A stretch of DNA of 64,000 nucleotides from Xiphophorus maculatus (GCF_002775205.1 NC_036447.1:9536501-9600500), one strand, 5' to 3'. Positions 1 to 15,300 are shown, counted from the first letter of the stretch. Numbers and translations are program-made. The notes: generated from the letters alone by a model not told the origin.

Positions 1-3000
1 GAGATCGTTGACTCTGTCCTCCGTGCCACTTTAGGTTTTTGGATAATTTTCCTAGTTTTATTAACGACATAGAGGTTGTTATTAAATATATCCTGATATC
101 ATGCTTGCCTCTCTCCTGTGTGCTGTATTCTGTCTAATCCCCAACACAGACCAGGCTGATCTGGTTGTCTACATTAGTTGGGTTAATGGTGTGTCTGTGT
201 GCCTGCACTGAGTGAAGAGTGACTATGGATCTAATTTCTAATCTCTAGTTCTTGTAAATCTTTTGATTGTTTTTGTTTATCTTTAAAAACTATATTTAAT
301 AGCATTAAAAAAATCCTGCCAGGGCGTGCTGTGGTGGCGTAGTGGTTAGCGCGATCCATGTTTGGAGGCCTTGAGTCCTCGATGCGGCTGTCACAGGTTC
401 GACTCCCGGACCCAACGATATTTGCCGCATGTCTTCTCCCCTCTCCTTCTCCCTTTCCTGTCAGCCTACTTTCATATAAGGGACACTAGAGCCCACAAAA
501 GACCCCCTGGAGGGGTAAAATAAAAATAAAAATCCTGCCATTCATGCGTATTACTTATATTGGAGTTACTCTAACATAACTTCTTCTAGTGGGGAAAAAG
601 TATTTGATGCATAGTCAATTTTTCAAGTTTTCTAACTTAGAGATTGGATTGTGTCATTTTCACAGTAAAGACACTTCTAGAAAAATCATAACTTATTCTT
701 CAACTTTTGGATGCGTTCCTTAAGCACCAGATTCAAAGTGTCAGCAATATTTTAAACAAACTAATGCTAGTGTTTTTTCCAACTTAAAAAAAATGTGTGC
801 AATGTGAATGGGCTTAAAACAGCCAGTTTCCCTCAAGGTTTTCTATCTCGGTCTGGCCGATCAGACTACACTTTTCTGCCTCCAGAAACAGACAGCAATC
901 CTCAGTGTGAGCCGGGATCAATCTGGGGGAACATAGTTAACACTGTTGGTGTGTTACCTCTAGAAATGAACAGCCGGGGCTTCACAACACGCTCGCTCAT
1001 GCACCACATGGAGTCTACAGAACATTGGAGCTTCAAGTTTGACAGAAATGAGCCGTCCGTCTCTGGCTTTGTCTGGACATTTTCTTTTCAATCCCTGCCC
1101 CCAGGCAGCAGTCTGGCTGGTGACAGAAATGTCTGCTGCCTTGAAATAGACCTGCACAACTTGTGAAAACATGTTGCTGCACAACCAGAGAAAGTTATTC
1201 ATGCTTTTATTAAATCTTGTTTCGATTGCTGCAATGGCCTTTTCATGGGTTTGAATGCAAAGGATCTTATCCGGCCCTGGTCTGCACAGAAGGCTGCTGC
1301 AAGGCTTCGATTGGTACATGAACACACTTGTGAGTTTTTTGACCCGTAAACGAAGGTCACTTGTGTATTGAACATCCAGTTACCTGAAGTCCAGGCTGAA
1401 GCAGCAATGTCATGATATTGTGTTCACAAACCCGGAATCGGACTTCAGTTTCAGGCATTCACAGGGGACATTAAGTTTAAGTAGATCATCTTCAGGAGAA
1501 AGAAAATAAGAGATAAAAGCAGCAGTACCTACATGTATGTGTAGGTACAGCCATTTTATATAAAGAAAAGAAAAAAGAAAGGCAGGTTGTGATAGTGAAA
1601 ATATGCTTATTGTGTTTCAAAGTAGAGTAGCTGGCAACTCAGGCTGTAAGGTTTCATTATTTTCATCAGAGACAACCTGGGGGGAGAATCTGTCCCTACG
1701 GGAGCTCGTTTTTGCAAACAAGGCTCTTTCTGCGACCTGAAGATATGATAAGGAAAAACTACTGAAAGCTCAGAGAACGGAGGAACACCTCCTGCACTTT
1801 GTTTGGTACTGTCAGACCTCTCATGATGTTGGCTCCATTATCGAACTTTTGTATAGACTTCAGCATCATTTTTCAGTGTGAACAGGGTATCAACAAACCA
1901 CTCAGTCAGGCTGAGGTGGCTTCTTAAAGGAGTTTTTCTATAGGTTTAAAAGTAAGTGTAGGCGCATATTAATTTTATATGTTTGTAATTCATTCTTCCT
2001 TGAACTTCTTTGTATTTATATAATGTCTATATGTACATCTCAACAAATTTGAGGAATATTAGAGTTTATTTTTCCACAGCTCATTTCACTAAGTGAAACA
2101 CATTGTAGAATAATTGCTCATAGACTGATGTCTAAGGCTTTTCTGTTAATGATGATGATGATTCTAACCCTATTTAAGATTAGAATATTACATTAAATTA
2201 CAGATTGATAAGCTTAATGAAAAATATGCTTTTTCAAAAGGTGCTTTTTTTCTGTCAAACAAGCCTCACTAGAAATCAAATTTACAGAGATTTACTGGTG
2301 TTAATTTAAGCATTCTTTTTTTCTTAATGAATTGATGTGTTATTACACTTACATAAAATTACAAAGTTTAGTCTCCTTGAAGTTTGTTTCTGAAATTGGT
2401 TATGATTCTTTCCAAAGGCTCAATGGAAGTTAAGGTGAAATTAAATTATATGCTTTGATTTAGATTTTATAAAAGCAATAGCATAATGGACATTTTTATA
2501 AGAACTCTTTTAATAACTTTATGACACATTTTTATATATTTTTCTCTGTGTCTGTATTGTAGGCTTATTTTGTTTTCAAAAGTTTTTGGGTGTAGTATAA
2601 GTACTAGCTTGTTAACTTCTCTGTATCTGTACTCAGTATCTGCAAGTACTAAAAACTAACGTACTTGGTCTGGAAAAAAGCTACTATCAGAACTAAAGAG
2701 TGTAATTTTTTTTTTAAATAGCTAAAAATCTAATACAGGATCAGAAATGAGAATTTAAGGATGTGCAAATGGAAAAGTGAAGCGAAATAGGTCACATTTT
2801 AGATGTAGAAGTCCTTTTCCTTTTTGTTTGGTCATTTCTGTGAAGATATCTGTGATTGTGATATACTAAAATCTTTAAGGAGAGGCAACGTATATTTTTA
2901 TAGGTCTAAAGAGGGTTTCTAAAGGAATTTCTTTTCATGGCCTCCTATTTTCCGTTCTTAATGACTACATGATTTGGTTAAGTGCTTTTGCTTTGAATCT

Positions 3001-3132
3001 TTTTTTATCCAGTTTCATGCATTTCTCATTACTAAATCAAGCAATCTTGAACTTCTTGTTGCCACTTTATGAACTTTAAAATGATTGTTTTGTCTAACAA
3101 TATTTCATAATGTTCATGAACTGTTCAAACAG
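1..3132 (+). other. usp43: usp43 intron (3' part); SINE and repeat debris
   Basis: No coding exon is visible before the acceptor at 3131-3132 (TTCAAACAG). The exon that should precede VGERR, encoding the LKRF-type motif of USP proteases, was looked for and not seen, so the whole stretch is read as intron. It contains an intact SINE (322-527). Around 1140-1330 there is sequence that resembles the 3' regions of fish LINEs. Near 2040-2230 a segment begins like a common teleost dispersed repeat. The rest is AT-rich with no recognisable content. Open frames at 795-1166 (plus) and 960-1325 (minus) overlap the LINE-like segment and show no family resemblance. Confidence 0.7.
322..527 (+). repeat. 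tRNA-derived SINE, copy 1, full length with target-site duplication
   Basis: A tRNA-like head carries a box A (TGGCGTAGTGGTTAGCGC) and a box B (GGTTCGACTCCC), the internal RNA polymerase III promoter of tRNA-derived SINEs. The body includes ATATTTGCCGCATGTCTTC and AGGGACACTAGAGCCCAC, and the end is GGAGGGGTAAAATAAAA. The copy is flanked by the 13-bp direct repeat AAAAATCCTGCCA at 309-321 and 528-540, a clean target-site duplication that fixes both ends. Related copies lie at 11219-11432, 59059-59255 and (minus) 45335-45504. Confidence 0.9.
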
Positions 3133-3382
3133 GTTGGTGAACGGAGGAACAAGCTGTCTACCCTGGTTCGGTTCCCCCTGACTGCGCTGAACATGGCCCC
3201 TCATGTAGCGAAGAGTAGTCAAAGTATGAAGAATCTGCATTCGGGGTCTTCTTCCTCTTCCCGGAAACAGCCTTCAGGCCAAACTCATCATCCTGCTGAC
3301 TCACTCCTCCCGCAAGATTGCCTGTACGACCTCTATGCTGTGTGTAACCATCATGGAGGAATGCATGGAGGACACTATACTG
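3133..3382 (+). CDS. usp43: usp43 coding exon (catalytic histidine box)
   Basis: Acceptor AG at 3131-3132 and donor GTATGG at 3383. It encodes 83 residues plus one base, from VGERRNKLST to MHGGHYT. The segment LYDLYAVCNHHGGMHGGHY is the conserved USP His box. Between the two conserved blocks is a serine-rich linker (SGSSSSSRK) of the kind that varies between USP43 orthologues. The exon starts in phase 0, so the missing upstream exon should end on a complete codon. Confidence 0.93.
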
Positions 3383-6300
3383 GTATGGAGCTGATTATCA
3401 CAATGTTTATATATCAGTCATGCACAGGGTGGGGCTGGTGTCAGATCAGCTCTTTAGATTAAGTAAAAATTACAGTTTCATTATATTTAAAATAAACACA
3501 ACAGAACTGTTTAACATGTTGCAATTGGTTTTATTTTAAACAATCACATCAACTTCTGCTAAAATAATAAGACGTGCAGTACTATAATTACAATTGTATT
3601 GTGATTTATAACAGTTATGTTATTTTAATAGGCTTGATGGGATCAGTTTTGTTGAGGGGGGGATTCTGTGAAGTCTTTCTGCTTTGAGTTTCTAAAATAA
3701 AATTAAAAACAAGCTCGATTTGTGTGCCTTCAAATGTAAAACATCTGAAGGTGGTTTAACATAAAAATAAAAGTCCACCTGCTGCCTTGAAAATGCAATT
3801 TAAGTCAACAACAAAATTCTTTTGGTTTTAACTCAGAAATTAAAGTTCATGAAGTTGATTTAACAACAAGAGACAAGTTGTCTAAACATTGTTTTGTAAG
3901 TTCATTAAACTTGAATTGTGAGTTTTAACATAATGCTGCAATTTAAACCAAATAATTATTTCACAATATGCAAAAAAAACTTCCCTCACCTAGTTAAAGA
4001 GCCACATTTCTCTATTATTTTACTCACAATATCAAGTTAAAATAACAACTTATTTTATTTTAGAATAATTTAAATACTTGTTTCAAATTGCATGAACAGA
4101 AATTCTGATCTGGTAATGAATTTTATTAAACATCACAATGAATTCAGCTCAGAAACATTTAGTGTGAACAGGACATTATCCTCAAGCTTTAAAATAAACA
4201 TTTGGTTAATAACACGAGTCAGATCAATGTAACGCTCTAAGCATTCTGGGAAATAGTTCCCACTCCTGTCTTTTTCTTCTTTCAGTTTTTTAAGTGCTAA
4301 CCTAAAAACTCCAGTTTATTCAACTCTTGGAGGTTTGATAACATTAATAAAAAGTTAGCACAACTTACTGCTGTGAGTTTATCTTTCATAAACTCACATT
4401 TAGGTTCAAAATCTAGAACTCCCTAAATCTATTTCACTTAGAGTAAAAGATAGAGCAGACACAACTAAATGTGGCTCCAGTGTTTTACAGTGTAGCCATC
4501 TCACTTCTTCTCCTGTTCATCAAAACAAATTGGTTAGTTCAGATCATTTCAAAACCAATTTTTGGCCCAGATTTACCCTACCTGACATCCGCCCTTTAAA
4601 AAGTAATTCCTGCCCATTTTTAGTTAAAGGACAACATGTTATTGTTCCAGTCACAGAGTATTTGAGTTCAGCATGCAGTAAGCTGTAATTTATCACACAC
4701 ACATAATTACCAACAGACTTCTGATTGCCACTGAGAGCAAACATCTGATTAGTCAGATCAAGTGTTCCTGATAATTTGATTGACCCCAGCTACTGGGATG
4801 TAGGTCAGATTTGTCTTTGGTACTTTAGTTTCACAGAAAGTAGGCAACATCCATAATCACCAATAATAAAAAATATAACAAGAGAGCATTTAAATAAATA
4901 TTCACTTTTTTCATGAGGCTTGAATAAACTTAGAAATGTTACATTTAACTTTGAAATATATATTTTTTTGTCTTGGCTTAAGGTCAGTTAAATATTCTCT
5001 TGCTGACCTGAAGTGCTTGGCAATAATTTCTCTGATTTTAAGACATTAACTCTAAATGTCATTTATGAGAAATTAGTCAGAAGTTATTAGTAGCTGCTCT
5101 TGAACTTTACTGCTGGAAAATGTAAGATTGCGTTTTGCTGTCACGATGAAAGTTGCTTTACACAAACAATGTCCTCAGTCTGTACATGCAGTTTATAATT
5201 AAAGAGGCTGTGGTTGCAACTCTGCTCGGTGCAAGAGGTAGAGATGTGAAAAGTTGCCCTTAAATAACAGTTATATTTTATATATGAGCACAGAGGCCAA
5301 ATAAATGGGAAGCAACATAGGCTGGGCCTGAAAAAGTGGGTAGGTGAACAATATATCAACATTTTTCTTTGTTTTATTGGTACGACATAACACGGTAGAA
5401 GTTACATTTTAATTAACTTCAACTTGTTTTTTTGGCAAATGGCAGCAAAACAATTCAAGTCAAATCAGCTCAAACAAGCTGCTGACAAAAGTGTCACTCC
5501 TGGTCAGTCTAAAAAAAACAACCTCTCAGTGGTATCCAGGCTCTGCTTCTCCTCATTTATTACTTTTTAACAGAAATCCATTTTGCTGCTGCAGGTACAG
5601 CGGAGCTCTCGTTCTTCACCTACACCGGACTTTGGCAGCGACCTTAGGGGGAGTTTGGCTTCTTCTGTTTTGGTTTTATTGAAACACATGCATCATGATG
5701 AAACCAAGGCTTAAAGTTCTTCTGCACTTACTTTAGTTCAGCCCTGAAGGTTTACTGTTACTCATTTTCAGGACCTTCAACTCAGCTAAAGCAATTCAAA
5801 GTGTCTCTGTGACCTCATGAGACTATTTCCTCATAGTTTTTACTTCCATAGGTTGTTGCTTAAGAGCTGGCTTGTAAAATGTTGTTTTGACTAATTTATT
5901 GTTAAACTTTCCAAATGCGAAGGGACAAGAGCAATGAATCTTCAACGTCTTGTTTCCCTAGCTACATGTCAAGGGTAAGGACTCCAGTAATTGTGAAGTG
6001 TTTTATGTGTCTCAGTGAAAGAGATGCGTACAGCCCTTTCTGTTTCTAAAGCTTGGGTTGCATCATCAGGAGAATGACAACAGATTATTCCTGCTAATGC
6101 AGAGCAGGAAAGAAGACTGAAACAGAAGAAGGATTTAATGCAGCGATTAACTTGCCATTCCAGTTTTTATGCTGCTAGTTTCAAATTGCTTGTTGACATG
6201 TAGAACGGCAGAGCGAAGACTGTGAAAATCATTTTCTTTCTCCATGCATCTGGAGGCTACAGCGAATTTAAAAAGTATCCATTTAGGATTTTAAAGTTTC

Positions 6301-9300
6301 CATTTAATGAGGCTTTTATAAACGCATGTTATGTTCTGATCCAGCTTACTGTAGGAACTCTGTGGATGGCCAGTGGTACAGCTACGATGACAGCAGCGTG
6401 GATCTGGTGCCAGAGGACGAAGTGTGTACCAAGGGAGCTTACATCCTTTTCTACCAGAAACGCAACGTTATTCCTCTGTGGTCGGCCAGTAGCTCTGTTC
6501 GAGGTATGTTTTCCGACAATGTTAATATCCTCTGAGAATAACAAACTCAGAAATTCCCTCAGCTGTTCCAGAAGTGCTTTATATATCACAACTAACTTAA
6601 AAGAAGCTTGACGCTTTGAAATTGGGCCTCTATCTCTTTAAGAAGTAAGAAGTTCTTACGCATCACAATAACGCTTACATTATGCTGTTTACAATTGTTC
6701 ATAGGAGCGAGGAAAAAAAGAAACGTTTTTAAGATTTTCATCAACAAGAGCAAGAAAATATTTACTAAAAATTGTAACATTAAACATGAGTGAACATTTG
6801 TTGCTTTGCCAACCAGAACTTCATAAGTTCTTAAGCACGAAACTTTCCAAGTCCAAGTGAGCAGGTAATTTGGTCCAAAGCATGTCTCCTCTAACGGAGA
6901 AATCTGTCTGAGCAGATGATGCTTCACAGAACTGAATTTGACCACGGCCACTTGAAGCAGCTCTGCTGGGCTTGATTGTTTATTATAACCACAAACAGGC
7001 GGTTGCACAAATAACCACTGAAATACTGACTTCAGATCATAAAAATTAACAAAGATTGCAAAACTAAAGCATATGTTTTCGTAGAATCTAGCTGTGATAA
7101 TACTGTACCTGTCAAAGCTTTTAAAGTTCACTTATAAACATTCTCTACAGATTTGGTTGTTGACTGATTTTAATCTTATCAAATGTTACCCAAATATAAT
7201 TTTTTCTTAAATGACACGATGTTAAACAAAATGAAAAGAGATGGTGATGCAGATTTTAGCACACAGAGGGTGGCTATTGTTCGCTTGTATTTTTTTAAAT
7301 ACAGGAGGGTGTGCATCACATAGCAGCGGGACCGCTGTTCGGTCCAAAGAGCTGCCTGTTCAAAATATGGCAAGAGATCAACTGGCCATTTTCAATCTCT
7401 TGCTGATAAAATTGCACATCCATTTGTAAAAACAATGCTTTGAATCAATCTCCATTTGCATTCACAATATGCTTAAACAGACACAATCATGGGTCAACTT
7501 CAAAAAGAGCTCAGTATGCTTGTCACAGTCTTCACAGATGATCGTATGTTTCCCCATAGCAAATAATTCAGTCACAATTCCCTTCAGAAGGTGAATCTGT
7601 ACTGTGAATCCTGTATCTGACAAAAAGCTCTAAACAGTTCTGTCTTGACAAATATAGTAATAAATATTTCACTGCCATAGAAAAATGAATCTAACTCCTA
7701 TAATTGGGATTGCTGTTTGCTTCGATGGTACGACCTCTTCTTTTTATATCTATGGTTGACAACAATATTGTGAGGCCTCCTAAAATCTTTTACACCCTTT
7801 GAAGGTTTTCATATTTAGTCACATTGGCATTACAAACCTTAATGTAATTTATTTAAACCATTTCAAATAGGCCAGTAAAAAATATTTCATAACTCCAAAG
7901 CACAAGGAAAGGATTAATGTTTTTCTAATTATTTGTAAATAACTTACTTTTATTTTATGAAAACATGAATAGTTGGAGTTGTTATTTATTCAGCTGTCCC
8001 CATTTGTAGATCCAAGTTACAAGTTACAAGTCCAAGAGCTTGTGGTGTTTGTCCACCAGCTCCAGAGATGGAGTATTTTTACAGTTTTTTGTTGTTTTTG
8101 CAAGATACTTTGAGCTTAAACAGCCTGGATGCAGGGGATCTGAAAGATCTCAGTTGAAACTACTACATCTGGGTTTTAACTAAATCACTCCAACAATAAT
8201 TATGCTTGAATTTAAGCCAGTCAGTTGTCATTCTGGCTTACAATGTTGTTCTGCTACAAGCTGAACCTCTACTCCACTCTTGAGTCATTTGCAGCCTCTA
8301 TCATGTTTGTCTTCCAGAATTGCCTCGTGTTTAGTTTCATACATCAGTCAATTTTCTCTGTGCCTCCTGTAATGGTGTCTTGAGGGTACAGTGTTTTCTT
8401 TTTTTTTACCACATAAAAAAACTGTCACCACATTTTGTGTGTTTTTCTTAATGTCTTGAGGCAAACTGAAAACATTACTTCCTTTGGTTTTTTTCCACAT
8501 TTATTTTTTTTTTTTTGAGAAACCACTTTGCTGCTTTTTTCCTTTTTTGCTCCCGTCTCGGTCTGTATAGGCGGATGGACATTTCCTTTTGGTAGGTTTG
8601 CAGTCATCGCATATTATTACTTCTTCATTTCGTTTTTGAATAATTGTTTAGACAGATCTCTCTTGTTTCAGACCTTGGCCCTATTGTTTTATAACTGTGA
8701 CCTGTCTGCCGCGTTCCTTGCTCTTCATGATGCTGTTTGTTTACTAATACTGTCTAACAAGGTCTCTCTGACCTTGTTAGACAGGTCTCTCTCTGACCTC
8801 TCTCTGAGGTCTTCACAGAACAGCTGGATATAAACCGAGGAAAGAAATTACACACAGATGGAATCTCTGCAGTAGTTAGAAAAGGAAGCCGAGAAATTGC
8901 TGCATGTAAACGCTTCCCTGGGCGTCAAAATAAAGCAATATCTGACTGTTAAAGCTGGGAGACACATAGTCCAAACCACCTGCAGCTGTAATTGCACAGA
9001 AAACGATTTTACAAAATATTGATTCATGGAGGTTGAAAAGAAATGGACAGTATCTTTCAAATTGTATTTATTTAAGGTTTTTGTGTCGAGGACAGGGGGT
9101 TGTGAATGTATTTAAAGCTTGTCAATATTTATTATTGCAACACTGTATAAGCAAACTAAAATAAAAAGGCTCCAGTATAACACAACCAGCAACAATAATG
9201 ATGGTGGAGTAGATTTTTTTATTGTTTGTACAACATCAAGAGAATTGAAAAAACAGTAATATCCCTCTGTTTTCATAAAATAGGGGATATTATGATTTTG

Positions 9301-12300
9301 TTCTTAGCCATGGCCATTTTTTAGGAAGGTGACAATATGTAACTTTGATGATTTCATGCAATGTTGGACAGATCTCTCTATAGGTTCTCTGGCAAACCTT
9401 CATATTTTCCTCCTTGCACACATTCAATGAAACTTAAACTTGTGCAGTCTCTTCCTGATCGTAGAAGTATGCACTTTAATATTAATGCTAGCATTTGGCT
9501 GGTGTGGGTTCTGTGATGACATTTTAGGGGTTTTAGAGGTTTCTTTCAGCTCTTTGCCTTCTGATTTGAAGATGAGTTTGCTGCAATGGGAATATTTGGG
9601 CACGTTTTCTGATTATACAATCATAATATTCTACAGCTACAGAAAAAACTAAGAGCCCACTGCGCTGAACCCCATTGAAAACCTCCTGGTTATTCCACCA
9701 AACATTGATTTCTGAACTCTTCCTGAGTTAAAACATAAGTATTGTTGTTTCTAAATGGACATGAACTTCTTTTCTTTGCATTATTTTAGGTCTGAAGGCA
9801 CTGCACCTTTTTTGTTATTTTAACCATTTCTCATTTTCTGCAAACATATACCTATAAGAAGTAAAATCAGAGAAACTGATCATTTTAAGTGGTCTCTTAA
9901 TTTATCCCAGACCTTTAATAATCATACAATGGCAATCAGACAAAAGAAAGCCCATGTGATAGCCTTTAATTAACGACTTTGCAGCAGGCCTTTATCAACA
10001 GCAGAAATATTGACCTGCATCCAGCTGTAGATAATTGTGATTTCAGGTTATCAACACACTCAGAAATCAGAACATTTTTATTCTTTTTCAACAAGTACTT
10101 TGCTTCCAAAGGTTTTCCACCAAGAAGAGATCAGATCCTGTGTTTTCATCTCTGTCTGTATTGATTAATTTCAGTATAATCAGCATGTCACTGTGCAAAC
10201 ATGTCTTTACTAATTTAAAAAACACTGTAATTTTATTTTATTTAATTTTTTGTATGTAATATGATTTTGTTAAGTGAGTTTTGAGTCTGAATTTAAGCAG
10301 AGGGAGATAATCAGTACGATGGATCAGAGTGGCTGAATGCTCGACTCCCCATGGTGCTGGGACTGCTGGGAGGCACTGAGGCGTATGGGAGAGGACGGAC
10401 TAAAGGGACGAGAGATGAGGTAGTAAGGAAGGGCAAGGTTGTGAATAGGTTTTGAAAACTTTGTTGAATCACATTCTGACCCAAAGCCAATGCAGCTGCT
10501 GTGGTGGAAAGAGAGGGTTGTGATTATAATGTGAGCTGCTGAATTTTGAACCATCAGGCAAATAGAGGAGTTTGAGAGGAAGAGCAAAAAGGAGAGAGTT
10601 ATGATTATCACTGACAGACAAAGTGAGATGGGTTAGGGAGGAACAAAGGTGGTTTATGTTGTGGACTGAGCTACGTATTGAGGATGACACCTAAACTCTT
10701 AACAGGAAGAGAGGTGGAAACAGAAAAGCTATTTGGATAGTACTGACTAAAGTGCATTCAAAACTGCCACAGTATACAAATGGACCTGTCAGACTGCCTT
10801 TCAGTAAGCTACAGAAGGTGAATGTCTGAATGAAATCAGTTTTTCAAAGAGAAGATTTAACAGATGCTTTCAAGTTCGCCAAGACCAGCATGTAAATGCA
10901 ACATGATGACACAAACATCGGCTACATTTATAAGTTTAATCATAAAACATGAATTTAGCTCAGAATGCTTAACTTTTGAACAGTGAACGTGAATAATTTC
11001 AGGTCAACTTTGATAAAAGAAATGTAAAAAAAAAAAAAAAAAATCCATTTTAGTTGAATCAAACATCGCTGTCTGTGGTTGTCTGTCTGCACTTTAAAAT
11101 CAATGTCCATATTGTTTAACTTTTTGAACATGACAGTGGAGATGACAGAAAACAGATTCCCATGTTGGTGCTGAAATTAAGTAATAGGAAACTAAAATGT
11201 CTTCATTAAAACATTCTTAGGTAGGCGTGCCGTGGTGGCGTAGTGGTTGGTGCGACCCGTATTTGGAGGCATTGAGTCCTCGACTTGGCCGTCACGGGTT
11301 CGACTCCCGGACCCGACGATATTTGCCGCATGTCTTCCCTCCTCTCCTTCCCCATTTCTTGTCAGCCCACTGTCATTTAAGGGACACTAGAGCCCACAAA
11401 AGACCCCTGGAGGGGTAAAAAAAAACAAAAAAAAAACATTTTTTGGGGACCTTCATGTCTCACATAATCTGTATTCTGTAGCCAGTTTTTCTTGTTTTTC
11501 CCGCCGGTGCTCCAAGTACAATTGTTCAATTTAATTTGATTTTCCTTCATTACCTCAAAGGCATTTGTCCTTTTACGCAACTTTTTTTAATTTAAATTTT
11601 CATTCCATTATTTTACCTTCATGTAAGATAATGAGAAGTCCAAAACTCATCACTGTTAACATAAATTAACATAACATAGATTTCTGTTATGTACTGAATC
11701 CTAACTTCATTTGAACTCTGTTTCATTCGTATTTATTTATCCACATTATTTAAATTTTATTTGACAGAGGTAATTGTGTATCTAAAATAAATTGCTAAAT
11801 ACAAATTCCATGTAACAATTATTAGCTTAAGCAATAGTGACCTAAATCATTCAGCTTCAGCAAAAAAACAAAAACTTGTTAAAACTGGAAAGGTTTACAG
11901 ACAATTGTTCAACAGACTGATGTATGTAAGCTTGGTTCATGACTGTTGGAGGGAAACTAGAATAGAAATAGCCAAAATGCAACAGCAACAAAGTGACAGG
12001 TGATCAAAGCATGCAGATGCACACAAAAGTAAAAATAACAGAACAATAAAACTGAATTAAGAACAACATACTGTACAGTTAGGGCAAAATTACTACATAA
12101 AATACTGTGTAGTTACAAACACTTTATGCTAGCTGTTGCTGAAAGGGAGCAATTACTTTTGCAAATAGTGTTTTCATCATTTTACCCTTAATGATGAAAT
12201 CATAATTTGAAAACTGTTCTTGTATGTCTTGAGGTTATATTAGTTTTTGATGATCTGAAACGTTAAAGTGGAATAAAAAGCAAAACCAGAAGAAATCTGT

Positions 12301-15300
12301 AAACTTTTTTCAGCTTTATTATCCTAAAGTCAATTAAGTTAAACTGCACTGATGTGAGTGCTGCCACCAAAGAATAAAGTCTTTTATAATCCGTGTCACT
12401 TTTTTTTGTCTAAAGCATACTTAAGATATTTTTATTCAAACAATTGGTCCCGATTAATATAATTACTGCTTCCATCCATAGAAAGTGGTTTTGTACCCAG
12501 GAATTTCTGTTCGGTTTGCTTCCCCTTTGACAGAAAGTGCTTTCAAGTCAAAATGACAGAGGAAACAAAATGACGCATCTTGGGCTCTTCATAGAGGAAC
12601 TTAGCATTTAGTTGACGTAACTCTGCAGGCGGGTAGATCGGGTTCACAGAGCCGGTCACCATGGTAACTGGTAGAGCGTTAACACCACTACTTTCAGGAA
12701 GATGGAAGCCCCCCCTCAGTTTCCTCGCCTGAGTTAAAAACCCCAGCTACTAGAAAGAGACTTTGGGATGTCTGCTGACTCTTGTATCCTCCTTGTACAT
12801 TACCAAATTTAATCTGTTTGCTATTCTAATTTTCTGTCTCACAAAAAGTAGTTTAAAGTTCTTTGCCAATCCATTTGCCATGAACACTTTTTAAAAGAGA
12901 AAGTTTGACAGTAAAAATGAAAAAAAAATTTCCTCACAGGGATGGAAAAAGTTTTAGACCTAACAAGAATCAAATAGTGACAAATAGCAAACAATCTAAA
13001 AGAAATCCAAGTTAGCCGCTGTAGAGATTGAGGAATGGATATGAAATTACTGATTACCAAATTTGAACAGTGAAAACATTTTATGATTTAGTCTGAATGG
13101 TAAGCAATTTGTTGCCAGCAAATTCTCAACATTTTCCTGCAGCCTTTTCTCTAGGAATGCTGTTTGTTGAAGGTTGCAAGTCACCAGGAGGTATTTCTGG
13201 CAGTGCCATGTTCTTGTTTGAACGATGATTTTTTCAAGCAAGTGCACAGCATCATAATGGCATGTTTGTCAGGCATGCAGCTTTGGCATGCAGCTTTAGA
13301 AAGCACAAACGATTCTGAAAGGTATTTTGTAAAATGACTAATACACTAATATAGTGACCAAGGACTAATCTCAGTAGGAGTGTGTTAGCTTATGAGCATG
13401 AGTTTCGCCAAAGGAAATGGCAGATTACATAGATTCATAAAGCATTTGTATGTTTGAAGGTACAGTGAGGATATGTAAAAGCTGGTATTTTGTGTCCATT
13501 TAAGTCAGGTTGTCTTGTTTGTCAAACATTATGCCTTAGTAACAAGAACAGCTTCATTTTACTGATAAATTACACTTCATCTTTTTACTTTAATAATATT
13601 GAACTCTGAAGAGGGGTTTACATGTGTTGCCTTAAAATGACACTTTTATTTGACACCACTCCTTTAATGTCAATAAGATTAAGTTTTTATGAAGAGTAAT
13701 AACACAGTAGCATATTATAACAGTGGGATTAAGATTGGGTCATTCAGTAATCCTCCACCCATGTGAAAACCTACAACAGGGCTGTCAAACTCATTTTCAT
13801 TTTGAGCCACATTAACATCCTGAAAGTCCTCAAAGGGCCAGTGGTGACAGCTCTACCCATTAACAAACCGTTAAAGTATTAATAAATAGCTATCGCTGCC
13901 ACTATACAGATAAAAATGGTTTAGATTTGATTAATAACACTATTTAAGAGCACAGCTGCTATCTTGAAGGCTGTGTTTATGTGTCCCGCTGGAGTCTAGA
14001 GCGCCGCATAAAAAGCGATGAGTCTGACGCATGTGCCCAATAGTAAAAGAATAGCATTAAACCTACAGGGTGCACAAAAATACATAATTCATCCATTTTT
14101 ATCCATCATTAATTCTTCTCAGTGCCACAAGGGGCTTGTGCTTATATCCAGTGGATGGCAGACTAAAAGCTACCTGGAGAAAACTTATGGCCACACAGAA
14201 ATATCCTGACCTTCCTGTGACCCTGCAGCCACTACACTGGTGTGTACTCAAAACATTTTTGTGTTTAGCAGACTATTAAAATGAGTTTTTCAGGGATTTT
14301 TTTCAATTATGTCTACTTAAATATACATCTGTATGTCTTAGCTATGTAAATAATAGGGATGTTTATCTCATTATTGAAATAATTCAATGACCCTTAATCA
14401 AAAATTAAACTTTGCCTTCTCAGTTTATAAATGACCACCTTTAACCCTGATCATAAGCTCTAGTTAGTTGTCTGTCATGACATTAGTTTTCCATTGTAAG
14501 GTTCAATTTCATTAAGTGTTTTTTAAATAAATTTCATATTGATTAGCCTTTAAAACCAAAGCAATTTGATACGTCATGCTGCTGAAATACCATTTATTGG
14601 TACAACTAACTAGATCAACAACATCTCCACTCATTGTTCTTCTGATTATCCAAATGTTATTGAAAGACTGTAATTGATCAGTGTTTTTATGATTCCTATG
14701 ACATTTACAATAGACTATCAATGACCAATGCCTTGACATATGATGTAAAGAAAAAAAATATCAAAGTTTGTTGCCTTTTTGACAGTAAAACCAGTCAGTC
14801 ATATTGGGTGTTTTTATTATTATTATTTTAAATTTATCTTAAAATGTATCTGTTTTTGGCTGCTGCCACTCAAATGTGGTTTCTCTTGTTTTAAATTAAA
14901 AATATGGCTTTCTATAAAAATAAATCAAACTGAACACTAATTTTGATCAACTAGAAATCACATGCACTTATATCACAAAGAAAAATTACAAAAATGTGTT
15001 TTTTTTCTGCAGTGACGATCTTTTAAAATAGATTGAGACAAATTGTAAATCTCTGAAAATGTGTAATTTTGGAGTCAGAGTACTGAAAGAAGAATGATTA
15101 GATACCTCATTGGGCACATTGTTATGGAAATGGTTTCCATGGAAATTCCCTGATTGAAACTGCTGTGTGTGAGCTGCTGCAGCTTGTTAGCATCTGAACT
15201 CTGGAGGTATATTTAATGCAAATATACCTTGTACCTTGTACCTGTGAAGTTAAAGTCAGAGAGCAAAATATTGCAGGACTTTTGTTATTGTAGATTTTAT

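Noticed and set aside
322..420. Functional tRNA gene
   Set aside because: Boxes A and B are present, but the sequence continues into a SINE body with A-rich tail and target-site duplication, and it lacks a clean acceptor stem.
795..1325. Opposed 121-123-codon frames near the left edge
   Set aside because: They overlap each other on opposite strands in LINE-like repeat sequence and match no USP43 exon.
6592..7131. 179-codon minus-strand open frame in the usp43 intron
   Set aside because: It is the longest frame outside real exons, but the composition is that of AT-rich intron DNA, no domain is recognisable and no splice or promoter signals support it. Part of it resembles LINE 3'-type sequence.
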